A stretch of 64,000 nucleotides of DNA, taken from contig NZ_CP069812.1 in the NCBI RefSeq assembly GCF_016894385.1, positions 2,046,001 through 2,110,000 of the forward strand, given 5' to 3'. This stretch comes from Cupriavidus oxalaticus. GTDB taxonomy: Bacteria > Pseudomonadota > Gammaproteobacteria > Burkholderiales > Burkholderiaceae. Under the pieces are notes generated by a model. The model saw only the letters and a program-made list of their open reading frames with translations, did no database searches and was not told the origin of the DNA. A program made the translations under genes and the position numbers. Of this stretch, positions 54,504 to 64,000 are shown in pieces (position 1 is the stretch's first letter; the number at the start of each line of letters is the position of its first letter).

Positions 54504-55096
54504 GACGATGGCTGGCCAGGCTGGCCGCCGGCCTCTTCGCTTGCTTGGCCTGGTCGCTGGCGGGCCTGGCGCCCGCCGCGCATCACGAGACCCAGCGCAC
54601 CGACCTGGCGTCGCACGGCTGGCCGGTGGGCGACTTCAGCCTGACCGACCAGGACGGCCGCGCCTTCACCCAGGCACGGCTGCAAGGCCACTGGACCCTC
54701 GTGCTGCTGGGCGACACCCATTGCGGGAATCCATGCCGCGCGGCGCTGGCGGCGCTGGCCGGGCTGTACCAGCGCCTCAGCCCCACGCAGAAGCTTGCCA
54801 CCACGCAGGTGCTGTTCGTCTCGCTCGACCCGCAACGCGATACGCCGGACGCGCTGCGGCGCTATCTCGCGCCGTTCGATGCGCGCTTCGTCGGCGCCAC
54901 CGGCAGCCCGCAGACGCTGGCCAGGCTCCTCGACGACCTGGGCGCCGGGCCGGACATGCCGCCCGCCGCCAACGCGGACTATCCCGGCTCGCTGATCCTG
55001 GTCGGGCCGGACGCCACCGTGCGCGCGCAGTTCCTGCCCCCCTTCGATGTGACATTGCTGACCGCGGCCTACCTGAAGGCGCGGGTACGCAAGTGA
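54500..55096 (+). CDS. Sco1/SenC-like protein lacking the usual copper His
   Basis: Thioredoxin-fold protein of 198 residues with an N-terminal signal or anchor (residues 4-27). The CxxxC copper/redox motif is present (Cys75-GNP-Cys79 in GDTHCGNPCRAAL). The His normally found in a DHS context near residue 160 is not there: the segment reads ADYPGSLILVGPD. It may act as a thiol reductase rather than a copper donor, or use another ligand. The ATGA overlap with ccoI places it as the last gene of the cluster. Related SenC proteins help assemble CuB or CuA sites. Confidence 0.82.
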   Translation: MRRWLARLAAGLFACLAWSLAGLAPAAHHETQRTDLASHGWPVGDFSLTDQDGRAFTQARLQGHWTLVLLGDTHCGNPCRAALAALAGLYQRLSPTQKLATTQVLFVSLDPQRDTPDALRRYLAPFDARFVGATGSPQTLARLLDDLGAGPDMPPAANADYPGSLILVGPDATVRAQFLPPFDVTLLTAAYLKARVRK

Positions 55097-55137
55097 TGGG
55101 CAGCCGGCGTCAGCCGCCCGCCGAAATACCCGCCTGC

Positions 55138-56100
55138 TCAGGCCGCCGCGCCCTCGCAAGCCTGCCCGGCCCGGGCCGGGCGCGCCCGGTGGACCACCCC
55201 GGAGAGCGCCCCCGCGGCAACGATGCACAGGCCGCCCGCGGCTTCCTTCCAGCTCAGCACTTCGGTCGCCAGCCACCACGACGACACCGCGGCGATGACG
55301 ATCTCGAACAGCATCAGCAGCGATACCCGGTTCGCCGGCAAGCGCTGCAGCCCGTACTGCACGACCGAATTGCTGACCACCAGCACGGCCGCCAGGCCCA
55401 GCACCAGCATGGCCGCGCTGACCTGCGCACCGGGCACGATGGCCAGCGCCGGGCCGTCCAGCAGCAGCGCCGCGGGCACGCCGACCACCGTGCAGCCGAG
55501 GTACACCACCACCGTGCGCGCACGCGCATCCATGTCGGGGAAGCGCTGGCCGGCACGCCGCGACAGCACGTTGTTGACGGCAAAGCCCATGCCGCCGACC
55601 AGCCCGGACCATTCCGCCGCGCTGCCCGGCAGCGGCACGCCCACCTCCGGCGTCCACAGCATCAGCCCGGCACCGGACAGCGCCAGCGCCACCAGCCCCA
55701 GCCCGGCCGCCGACAGGCGTTCGCCCAGGAACAGCCGGGCAAACAGCGCGGTCCAGACCGGCGTCAGGTAGAACAGCAGCAGCACGCGCATCACATGGCC
55801 GTTGACGCTGCCCCAGACAAAGCCGGCATTGGTCACGCCCGCGGCCAGGCCGATCGCGGCGAACAGCCAGTGCGGGCGCAAGCCGGCCAGTTGCCGGCGG
55901 AATGCCAGCAGGGACAGGATGGCAGCGACCGCGCTGACCAGCGCCGCCGCGTGCATGCCGCCCAGGCCCCAGCCGGCCAGCACCCGGTACGGAAACCACG
56001 CGATGCCCCAGACCGAAGCGCCAAGCAAGATCGAAAGTGATGCCTTGACCGCATGACGGTCGGCCAGCGCAGGCTGCGCCGCAACAGTATTAGTACTCAT
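55138..56100 (-). CDS. EamA/DMT-family inner-membrane transporter
   Basis: Putative exporter of 320 residues with about ten hydrophobic segments in two EamA repeats (first helix LSILLGASVWGIAWFPYRVL; second repeat near MGFAVNNVLSRRAGQRFPDM). The ATG at 56100 gives MSTNTVAAQPALADRHAVKA. It is convergent with the respiratory cluster, 41 nt from the Sco-like stop, and divergent from dapC. Substrate unknown; it is only distantly similar to the EamA protein at 6425. Confidence 0.85.
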   Translation of the reverse strand: MSTNTVAAQPALADRHAVKASLSILLGASVWGIAWFPYRVLAGWGLGGMHAAALVSAVAAILSLLAFRRQLAGLRPHWLFAAIGLAAGVTNAGFVWGSVNGHVMRVLLLFYLTPVWTALFARLFLGERLSAAGLGLVALALSGAGLMLWTPEVGVPLPGSAAEWSGLVGGMGFAVNNVLSRRAGQRFPDMDARARTVVVYLGCTVVGVPAALLLDGPALAIVPGAQVSAAMLVLGLAAVLVVSNSVVQYGLQRLPANRVSLLMLFEIVIAAVSSWWLATEVLSWKEAAGGLCIVAAGALSGVVHRARPARAGQACEGAAA

Positions 56101-56294
56101 GAAAGGAATCTGTATGAGGGAGCCCCGGGGCCGCCCGCCGTGGATGACGGGCAAGTCCGGACGGCGCCGGCGGCATCACCGTGGCGTGATGCCCGCCATC
56201 CGTGCCGGCGGCCGGCCGCGCGGGCCGGTCCGGCGCACGGTAACCCGCGCCGTTCCTCTATAATGCGTCGTTTCAACCGGCCCCGACTGACAAC

Positions 56295-57494
56295 GTGAAT
56301 CCGCGCCTCGACCTGCTCCAGCCCTACCCGTTCGAGAAACTGCGGGTGCTCTTTACGCAGGTGAAGCCTGCCGACAAGCCAGCCATCAGCTTCGGCATCG
56401 GCGAGCCCAAGCACCCGACGCCCGAATTCATCAAGCAGGCGCTGGCCGAGTCACTGGCGGGGCTGGCGAATTATCCCACAACGGCCGGTTCCGATGCACT
56501 ACGACAGTGCATTGCCGGCTGGCTGGAACGCCGCTACGGCCTGCCCAGGGTCGACCCCGCCACCGAGGTGCTGCCGGTGACCGGCTCGCGCGAAGCGCTG
56601 TTCGCGTTCGCGCAGACCGTGGTCGACGGTACCCGCCCTGGCGCGCTGGTGATGTGCCCCAACCCGTTCTACCAGATCTATGAAGGCAGCGCGCTGCTGG
56701 CCGGCGCCACACCCGTGTTCGCCAACAGCGACCCGGCGCGCAACTTTGCTCCGGCCTTCGACCGCATCGGCGACGAGGTCTGGCAGAACGTGCAGCTGCT
56801 CTTCGTGTGCAGCCCGGGCAACCCGACCGGCGCGGTGCTGTCGCTGGACGACTGGAAGCAGCTGTTCGCGCTGTCCGACCGCTACGGCTTCGTGATCGCC
56901 TCGGACGAGTGCTACTCGGAAATCTATTTCGACGAGGGCCGCGCGCCGCTGGGTGCGCTGGAAGCCGCGCACAGGCTCGGCCGCAGCTTCGAGCGGCTGG
57001 TGATGTTCTCCAGCCTGTCCAAGCGCTCCAACGTGCCGGGCCTGCGCTCGGGCTTCGTTGCCGGCGACGCCGCGCTGCTGAAGACATTCCTGCTATACCG
57101 TACCTACCATGGCGGCGCGATGAACCCGGCGGTGCAGGCCGCCAGCATCGCCGCCTGGAACGATGAGACCCACGTGCGCGAGAACCGCGCCGCCTACGTG
57201 CGCAAGTTCAGCGAAGTGACGCCGATGCTGGCGGAAGTCCTGGACGTGGCGCTGCCCGACGCCGGCTTCTACCTGTGGGCCGATGTCTCGCGCACCGGCC
57301 TGAGCGACACCGAATTTGCCGCGCGGCTGCTGGCCGGGCAGAACGTGACCGTGCTGCCCGGCAGCTACCTGGCGCGCGAGGCCGATGGCATCAACCCTGG
57401 CGCCAACCGCGTGCGCATGGCACTGGTGGCGACGCCGGAGGAATGCCTGGAGGGGGCGCGGCGGATCGTGGAATTCTGCAAGGGGCTGGGCTGA
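56295..57494 (+). CDS. dapC: Succinyldiaminopimelate transaminase
   Basis: PLP-dependent class I aminotransferase in the succinylase route to diaminopimelate and lysine. Of 399 residues. The start is a GTG at 56295 (MNPRLDLLQPYPFEKLRVLF). The PLP Lys243 lies in SSLSKRSNVPGLRSGF; VCSPGNPTGAVLS and ASDECYSEIYFDEG are also typical. It is placed before dapD and dapE, which supports the specific DapC assignment over other class I aminotransferases. Confidence 0.93.
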   Translation: MNPRLDLLQPYPFEKLRVLFTQVKPADKPAISFGIGEPKHPTPEFIKQALAESLAGLANYPTTAGSDALRQCIAGWLERRYGLPRVDPATEVLPVTGSREALFAFAQTVVDGTRPGALVMCPNPFYQIYEGSALLAGATPVFANSDPARNFAPAFDRIGDEVWQNVQLLFVCSPGNPTGAVLSLDDWKQLFALSDRYGFVIASDECYSEIYFDEGRAPLGALEAAHRLGRSFERLVMFSSLSKRSNVPGLRSGFVAGDAALLKTFLLYRTYHGGAMNPAVQAASIAAWNDETHVRENRAAYVRKFSEVTPMLAEVLDVALPDAGFYLWADVSRTGLSDTEFAARLLAGQNVTVLPGSYLAREADGINPGANRVRMALVATPEECLEGARRIVEFCKGLG

Positions 57495-57514
57495 GCGGCC
57501 TGGCTTGTTCGATT

Positions 57515-57648
57515 GTGTTCCCCCTCTCCCGCAAGCGGGAGAGGGTCGGGGTGAGGGCCGGCGTGTCAACCAAGTTGCGTGTGTCGGCATGCCACCGCCC
57601 GCCCTCACCCCCGGCCCCTCTCCCGCAGGCGGGAGAGGGGAGCAAACA
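57515..57648. repeat. REPIN-like doublet of palindromes (C)
   Basis: Same architecture as the element at 37014-37142: palindrome CTCTCCCGC-AA-GCGGGAGAG, GGGTGAGGGC-like inner arm, about 40 unique bases, GCCCTCACCC inner arm, palindrome CTCTCCCGC-AG-GCGGGAGAG and an AGCAAAC end. It lies between co-oriented dapC and dapD. Confidence 0.9.
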
Positions 57649-57708
57649 AGAGGTCGGGGCTGAGACTCGACACATGAGCATCAACATTCAACACCTGAGA
57701 AACCAACC

Positions 57709-58536
57709 ATGACGCAAGCACTGCAAGCCCTGATCGACCAGGCCTGGGAAGACCGCGCCAGCCTGTCGCCCAAGTCCGCCCCCAATGACATCCGCGAGGC
57801 CGTCGCCAACGTCATCGGCCAGCTCGATTCGGGCGCGCTGCGCGTGGCCGAGAAGCAAGGCAAGGACTGGATCGTCAACCAGTGGATCAAGAAGGCCGTG
57901 CTGCTGTCGTTCCGCCTGGAAGACAACGCGCCGATGAGCGCCGGCGGCTTCGCCCAGTTCTACGACAAGGTGCCGACCAAGTTCGCCAACTGGAGCGGCG
58001 ACGACTTCGCCCGCGCCGGCTTCCGCGTGGTGCCGCCCGCCGTGGCCCGCCGCGGTTCGTTCATCGCCAAGAACGCGGTGCTGATGCCGTCGTACGTCAA
58101 CATCGGCGCCTATGTCGATGAAGGCACCATGGTCGACACCTGGGCCACCGTCGGTTCGTGCGCGCAGATCGGCAAGAACGTGCACCTGTCGGGCGGCGTG
58201 GGCATCGGCGGCGTGCTGGAGCCGCTGCAGGCCAACCCGGTCATCATCGAAGACAACTGCTTTATCGGCGCCCGTTCGGAAGTCGTGGAAGGCGTGATCG
58301 TGGAAGAGAACTCGGTGATCTCGATGGGCGTGTACCTGGGCCAGTCGACCAAGATCTACGACCGCGAGACCGGCGAGATCCACTATGGCCGCGTGCCGGC
58401 CGGCTCGGTGGTGGTGGCGGGCAACCTGCCGTCCAAGGATGGCAAGTACAGCCTGTACTGCGCCGTGATCGTGAAGAAGGTCGACGCGCAGACCCGCGCC
58501 AAGACCAGCCTGAACGACCTGCTGCGCGGCGACTGA
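57709..58536 (+). CDS. dapD: Tetrahydrodipicolinate N-succinyltransferase
   Basis: Succinyl-CoA-dependent acylation of tetrahydrodipicolinate, the first step of the succinylase route. Of 275 residues. The N-terminal helical domain ([20 protein letters not shown]) is followed by a left-handed beta helix ([20 protein letters not shown]) with [20 protein letters not shown]. The ATG at 57709 gives [21 protein letters not shown]-like element separates it from dapC, so a separate promoter is possible. Confidence 0.97.
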   Translation: MTQALQALIDQAWEDRASLSPKSAPNDIREAVANVIGQLDSGALRVAEKQGKDWIVNQWIKKAVLLSFRLEDNAPMSAGGFAQFYDKVPTKFANWSGDDFARAGFRVVPPAVARRGSFIAKNAVLMPSYVNIGAYVDEGTMVDTWATVGSCAQIGKNVHLSGGVGIGGVLEPLQANPVIIEDNCFIGARSEVVEGVIVEENSVISMGVYLGQSTKIYDRETGEIHYGRVPAGSVVVAGNLPSKDGKYSLYCAVIVKKVDAQTRAKTSLNDLLRGD

Positions 58537-58636
58537 GCCCGCGCAAGGCGCATGCCCCGAGGGGCTGCGCCGGACCATCCCGGGGCGGTGCCCCGGGACC
58601 GCACTCCCGCTGTCACCCCGCCTGGCCAGGCTGAAC

Positions 58637-59020
58637 ATGCCTTCCCTCCGCAAGCGACTCATGGCCCTGGATCCCGCCACCGTCAGTACCGTGCTCTCCC
58701 TGTTGCCCACCATTCTCGACCAGGCCAACAAGACCATCGAGAAATTCAAGAAAAGCAAGCGCAAGGACGAAGCGCCGGACGGCGCCGTGCCGGAGCCGCG
58801 CGACCCGGCGGCCCGCATCGCCGAGCTGGAAGCGGCCGTGATGCAGCAGGCCGAGGCGGTCAAGCTGCTGGCCGAGCAGCATGCGATCACCATCGAGGCG
58901 CTGCGCAAGGAAGCCGCGCGCCTGGACCGCCGCCTGCGCCTGATGACCGCGGTCGCCATGGGCGGCGTGGCGCTGGGGCTGGGCGGCCTGGTGATTGCGC
59001 TGAATGTGCTGTTCCGCTGA
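58637..59020 (+). CDS. Coiled-coil protein with C-terminal membrane helix
   Basis: Protein of 127 residues that I cannot assign to a family. The N-terminal helix (LDPATVSTVLSLLPTILDQA) is followed by a basic stretch (KKSKRKDE). A heptad-like coiled coil comes next (ARIAELEAAVMQQAEAVKLL and onward, about residues 60-98), and a C-terminal transmembrane helix (MTAVAMGGVALGLGGLVIAL). The ATG at 58637 is the first in the frame. It lies between dapD and the ArsC-like gene, co-oriented with the dap genes, and is probably cotranscribed. Confidence 0.7.
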   Translation: MPSLRKRLMALDPATVSTVLSLLPTILDQANKTIEKFKKSKRKDEAPDGAVPEPRDPAARIAELEAAVMQQAEAVKLLAEQHAITIEALRKEAARLDRRLRLMTAVAMGGVALGLGGLVIALNVLFR

Positions 59021-59026
59021 CCGGTT

Positions 59027-59053
59027 CGTCGTTCCCGCGCAGGCGGGAATGAC
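59027..59053. repeat. Short palindrome of the CCCGC/GCGGG type
   Basis: CGTCGTTCCCGC-GCAG-GCGGGAATGACG is a near-perfect palindrome starting 6 nt after the stop of the coiled-coil gene. It resembles a separate small interspersed repeat family common in betaproteobacteria and is different from the CTCTCCCGC elements. Confidence 0.7.
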
Positions 59054-59078
59054 GGCAAACATATCGAGATCCCAAGCC

Positions 59079-60600
<1,522 letters not shown>

Positions 60601-60623
60601 TTTTTTCGCCGAAAGACACTGAC

Positions 60624-61517
60624 ATGGCAACACCCTCCCCCCTGCGCACCGTGCGCGACCTGCTGCGTCTCGCAGTCTCGCGCTTCACCGCCGCGCGCCT
60701 GTCCTTCGGCCACGGCAGCGCCAACGCCTATGACGAGGCGGCCTACCTGGTGCTGCACACGCTGAACCTGCCGCTCGACACGCTCGACCCGTTCCTGGAC
60801 GCACGCCTGCTGCCCGAGGAAATCGACGCCGTGCTGAAGGTGATCGACCGCCGCGTCAACGAGCGCGTGCCTGCGGCCTACATCACGCACGAGGCCTACA
60901 TGCACGGCCTGCGCTTCTACGTCGACTCGCGCGTGATCGTGCCGCGCAGCTTTATCGGCGAACTGCTGCAGGAAGGGCTGGAGCCGTGGGTCGGCGAGAC
61001 GGACCAGATCGGCCCGGTGCTGGAGCTGTGCACCGGCTCGGGCTGCCTGCCGGTGCTGGCGGCACACGTCTGGCCGCACGCCAGGATTGACGCCGTCGAC
61101 ATCTCGCCCGACGCCCTGGCGGTGGCACGCCGCAATGTCGCCGATTACAAGATGGAGGACCGCATCCACCTGTACGAGGGCGACCTGTATGCCCCGCTGC
61201 CGCACGGCGCCACCTACGACGTGATCCTGACCAACCCGCCATACGTCAACGAAACGTCGATGCAGGCGCTGCCGCCCGAATACCTCGCCGAACCGCGCAT
61301 TGCGCTGGCCGGCGGGGACGACGGCATGGACGTGGTGCGGCGGATCATCGCCGGGGCCAAGGCGCGGCTGAATCCCGGTGGCGTGCTCGTGGTGGAGATC
61401 GGCAACGAGCATGCCAATGTGGAGGCCGCCTTCCCCGAGCTGGAAATCGTCTGGCTGCCGGTCAGCGCGGGCGAGGAGCAGGTGTTTTTGCTGACGTACG
61501 ACGCGTTGCCGGGGTAA
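60624..61517 (+). CDS. prmB: Ribosomal protein L3 N5-glutamine methyltransferase
   Basis: SAM-dependent methyltransferase modifying a Gln of ribosomal protein L3. Of 297 residues. The N-terminal helical domain (LRTVRDLLRLAVSRFTAARL) and ERVPAAYITHEAYMHGLRFY are typical of the PrmB subgroup. The SAM site is LELCTGSGCLPVLAA, and the catalytic NPPY begins at Asn204 (LTNPPYVNE). The ATG at 60624 is the family start. It is the last gene of the dap series. Confidence 0.95.
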   Translation: MATPSPLRTVRDLLRLAVSRFTAARLSFGHGSANAYDEAAYLVLHTLNLPLDTLDPFLDARLLPEEIDAVLKVIDRRVNERVPAAYITHEAYMHGLRFYVDSRVIVPRSFIGELLQEGLEPWVGETDQIGPVLELCTGSGCLPVLAAHVWPHARIDAVDISPDALAVARRNVADYKMEDRIHLYEGDLYAPLPHGATYDVILTNPPYVNETSMQALPPEYLAEPRIALAGGDDGMDVVRRIIAGAKARLNPGGVLVVEIGNEHANVEAAFPELEIVWLPVSAGEEQVFLLTYDALPG

Positions 61518-61531
61518 ATCAGCTCACCAAA

Positions 61532-61573
61532 TGTTTGCTCCCCTCTCCCGCTCGCGGGAGAGGGAGCACACAA
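61532..61573. repeat. REP-like palindrome, single copy (D)
   Basis: TGTTTGCTCCCCTCTCCCGC and GCGGGAGAGGGAGCACACA flank a CTC loop region, the same core as at 14941-14981. It begins 15 nt after the prmB stop and may terminate the dap-prmB transcript. Confidence 0.9.
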
Positions 61574-61679
61574 TCTGCACAGAGAGCGGGCCGCGCAATC
61601 TGGGCGAACACCGGCCAACCGTTGACCAGGCAACGCGCGCAGCCTCTACACTCGCTGCAGATATTGCGCCACTGACGCC

Positions 61680-62948
61680 GTGACCCCCAGCAACACCCCC
61701 CTTCCCGGATCCCCACCCGGTTCCAACGCCCTGCCCGCCCGCGCCGCGGCCACGTATGCCGTGCGCGGCATCGCCATCCTGACCTTCGCCTTCGCGCTCA
61801 GCCAGTTCTTCCGTTCCTGCCTGGCGGTGATGGCGCCGGAGCTGCAGCACGATTTCGGATTGTCCCCGGCAGGATACGGCGCGCTCTCCTCATCGTTCTT
61901 CCTCGCGTTCGCCGTGGCGCAGATTCCCGTGGGCATTGCCTTCGACCGCTATGGCGTCGGCCGCCCCACCGCACTGCTGCTCGCCGTTGGCGCGCTGTCG
62001 TCGATCCTGTTCGTGCTGGCGCCCAACGGCACCGCGGCCACGCTGGCGCAGGTGGGACTGGGGCTGGCCTGCGCTCCGGTATTCATGGGGCTGCTGCATT
62101 TCGCCTCGGAACAACTGTCCGAACGCGACTATACGCGCGTGGTCAGCCGCTCCAACGCCACCGGCATGATCGGCTCGCTGTGCGCCACCGCGCCGCTGGG
62201 CTGGGCCATCTCGCTGGTCGGCTGGCGGCCGTCGATGGCGGTATCGGCGCTGGGCATGGTGGCGGCCTGCTATGGCGTGTGGCGCTTCGTGCGCGACCAT
62301 GGCCATGCCGAGGCACGCAGCGCCTCGTGGCCGGCGATGCTGTCGGAAAGCGCGCAGCTGCTGAAGCTGGCGCCGCTGTGGACGCTGATCCCCCTGTGCG
62401 TGGCCATGGCCGCCGGCACTGCCTTTCGCAATGCCTGGAGCGGCCCCTACCTGGCTGAGGTATTCGGCCTGGGTTCGGCACCGCGCGGCGTGGCCCTGAC
62501 GCTGCTCAGCCTGGCCGGCTTCCTGACGGCCTTCCTGCTGCCGGTGCTGGTGCGGCGCAGCACGCTCAAGACCGCCATCGCCGGCTGGTCGTGCGTTGCC
62601 ATGTCGGGGGCGATCCTGCTGGCGCTGTGGCCGGACACCGGCATCGGCTACGCCGTGGCGATGATGGCGCTGCTGTCGACCATCGGCATGCTGCATCCGC
62701 TGGTGATGGCGCAGGGGCGCGGGCTGATCCCGCCGTCGCAGCGCGGCCGGGGGCTGGGACTGCTCAATACCTTCGTGTTTCTCGGCTCGGCGTTGACCTC
62801 ATGGGCGTTCGGCCTGATCGCCAATGCGGGGCATGTGCGGCAGTGGCCGGTGGCGTCGACTTACACGGCGATCTTTGTGTCCGCGGCGGTGCTGGTCGCG
62901 GTGTCGCTGATCCCGTATTTCTTCAGTCCGCCGCATCCGACCAACTGA
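61680..62948 (+). CDS. MFS transporter
   Basis: Major facilitator protein of 422 residues with about twelve helices. Motif A (DRYGVGRP) lies between helices 2 and 3. The N-terminal leader is Pro/Ala-rich and the first helix begins near VRGIAILTFAFALSQFFRSC. The start is a GTG at 61680; no ATG lies before helix 1, so the true start is uncertain within that leader. Substrate unknown. It stands alone between prmB and the Bug-type gene. Confidence 0.85.
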   Translation: MTPSNTPLPGSPPGSNALPARAAATYAVRGIAILTFAFALSQFFRSCLAVMAPELQHDFGLSPAGYGALSSSFFLAFAVAQIPVGIAFDRYGVGRPTALLLAVGALSSILFVLAPNGTAATLAQVGLGLACAPVFMGLLHFASEQLSERDYTRVVSRSNATGMIGSLCATAPLGWAISLVGWRPSMAVSALGMVAACYGVWRFVRDHGHAEARSASWPAMLSESAQLLKLAPLWTLIPLCVAMAAGTAFRNAWSGPYLAEVFGLGSAPRGVALTLLSLAGFLTAFLLPVLVRRSTLKTAIAGWSCVAMSGAILLALWPDTGIGYAVAMMALLSTIGMLHPLVMAQGRGLIPPSQRGRGLGLLNTFVFLGSALTSWAFGLIANAGHVRQWPVASTYTAIFVSAAVLVAVSLIPYFFSPPHPTN

Positions 62949-63134
62949 GCGCCATTTCGGTCGGAGCCTGCCATGAAAGCGGACCGCCCTGGGCTTCGCC
63001 CCAAAAAAGCCAGACTTATCAATTTAAGAATTCCGCTGCCGCGCATCCCGTTTTACCGTTTGTGACATCCACGTCCCAGCCTGCTGCATGGGACGCCGGC
63101 CGCGCCCGCGGCCGCATAACAAGGAGACACATCG

Positions 63135-64000
63135 ATGGCATCTTCCCTGCACCCCGTCCGGGGCCGCCGCGCATGGCTCGTCCGCGGCCTGGCCGGCATG
63201 CTGGCCGCCGGCTCGCTGGCCGTACCGTTCACTGCCGGCGCCGAAACCTGGCCGGCGCGACCGATCCAGCTGCTGATCCCCTACCCGCCCGGCGGCAGCG
63301 CCGACCTGCTGGCGCGCCCGGTGGCCGCCAGGCTGCAGGAAAAGCTGGGCCAGCCGGTGGTGCTCGACTACCGGCCCGGCGCCGGCGGCACCATCGCCAC
63401 GCAGGCGCTGGCGCGCGCCAAGCCGGACGGCCACACGCTGATCATGGTGCTGGCCGCGCATGCCATCAATGCGAGCCTCTATCCCAAGCTGCCGTACGAC
63501 ACCCGCAAGGACTTCGCACCCGTGTCGCTGGTGGCCAACCTGCCGATGATCCTGGCCGGCAGCTCGTCGCTGCGCGCGAACAACGTGCAGGAGCTGATCG
63601 CGGAAGCCAGGGCCAATCCCGGCAAGCTGACCTTTGCCTCGGCCGGCAACGGCAACACCGGCCACCTGGCGGGCGAACTGTTCGATTCCGTGGCCGGCAT
63701 CAGGATGACCCATGTCCCGTACAAGGGCAGCGCGCAGGTGGTGACGGCGATGCTGTCGGGCGAGGTCCAGCTGACCTTCGACAGCATCTCCACCACGCTG
63801 CCGCACGTGAAGAGCGGCAAGCTGCGCGCGCTGGCGGTGACCGGCAGCCAGCGCGCCGCGGTCGCGCCTGATGTGCCGACGCTGGCCGAAGCGGGCGTGC
63901 CGGGCATCAGCATCACCGGCTGGTACGCCGTGCTGGCGCCGGCCGGCACGCCGCAGCCGGTGGTCGACCGCCTCAGCACCGAGATCTCGACCGTGCTGCG
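63135..64000 (+). CDS. Bug/TctC-family periplasmic solute-binding protein (partial at right edge)
   Basis: Substrate-binding protein of the tripartite tricarboxylate transporter type, a family hugely expanded in Cupriavidus and Bordetella. The signal peptide spans about residues 1-36 (GLAGMLAAGSLAVPFTAGAE). WPARPIQLLIPYPPGGSADL and PVVLDYRPGAGGTIATQALA form the first ligand loops, and THVPYKGSAQVVTAML the second. The ATG at 63135 follows AAGGAGA. About 289 codons are present; the last part of the second lobe lies outside the window. The ligand is unknown, and no TctA/TctB genes are adjacent here. Confidence 0.92.
   Translation, partial: MASSLHPVRGRRAWLVRGLAGMLAAGSLAVPFTAGAETWPARPIQLLIPYPPGGSADLLARPVAARLQEKLGQPVVLDYRPGAGGTIATQALARAKPDGHTLIMVLAAHAINASLYPKLPYDTRKDFAPVSLVANLPMILAGSSSLRANNVQELIAEARANPGKLTFASAGNGNTGHLAGELFDSVAGIRMTHVPYKGSAQVVTAMLSGEVQLTFDSISTTLPHVKSGKLRALAVTGSQRAAVAPDVPTLAEAGVPGISITGWYAVLAPAGTPQPVVDRLSTEISTVL

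Overview
The window reads as chromosomal DNA of a betaproteobacterium of the Burkholderiaceae, most likely Cupriavidus (Ralstonia eutropha-like). The basis is high GC (about two thirds by eye), gene orders typical of Ralstonia/Cupriavidus (guaB-guaA; ratA/smpB; ppsA/ppsR; rpsB-tsf-pyrH-frr-uppS-cdsA-dxr-rseP-bamA-skp-lpxD-fabZ-lpxA-lpxB-rnhB; smc-zipA-ligA-def; dapC-dapD-dapE-prmB), and a Bug/TctC-type binding protein at the right edge. Species level is inference; no rRNA or tRNA gene was recognised.

Layout. 1-2407: remnant of a mobile island at the 3' end of guaA, with an AbiEi/AbiEii pair (the toxin runs off the left edge) and a P4-type integrase broken by a frameshift and a deletion of most of its catalytic domain. 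2408-6292: guanine nucleotide synthesis (guaB, a small membrane protein, guaA). 6425-11099: an EamA transporter, a DUF4124 protein, ratB-ratA divergent from smpB, and a stomatin/NfeD pair. 11264-14867: ppsA and its regulator ppsR, divergent across a palindrome-rich spacer. 15035-31347: a long minus-strand block for translation (rpsB, tsf, frr), UMP kinase, isoprenoid and phospholipid synthesis, outer-membrane assembly and lipid A. 31714-36932: map, glnD and an rluB-type pseudouridine synthase with a 99-bp coding tandem repeat. 37169-44825: def, ligA, zipA, smc. 45303-55096: an accessory respiratory cluster. 55138-64000: an EamA transporter, lysine/diaminopimelate genes with prmB, an MFS transporter and a partial Bug protein.

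The most unusual region is 45303-55096. It encodes a C-family (cbb3-like) heme-copper oxidase catalytic subunit and, instead of separate CcoO and CcoP, one triheme protein made of a CcoO-like domain followed by two cytochrome c domains. Two 30-31-residue membrane peptides, a CcoS-like protein, a SafE-like membrane protein, a CcoI-type copper ATPase and a Sco-like protein follow. Three exported proteins precede it: a cupredoxin-like protein, a Tat-exported metallophosphoesterase and a SoxA-like monoheme cytochrome. Genes overlap or nearly touch from ccoN onward, so the cluster looks like one operon dedicated to building and feeding a non-canonical terminal oxidase. The catalytic subunit keeps all heme and CuB ligands and the active-site Tyr, but Gln stands where canonical CcoN has a conserved Glu.

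Scattered palindromic repeats (14941, 37014, 57515, 61532) form a REP/REPIN-like family, present as two single palindromes and two doublets.
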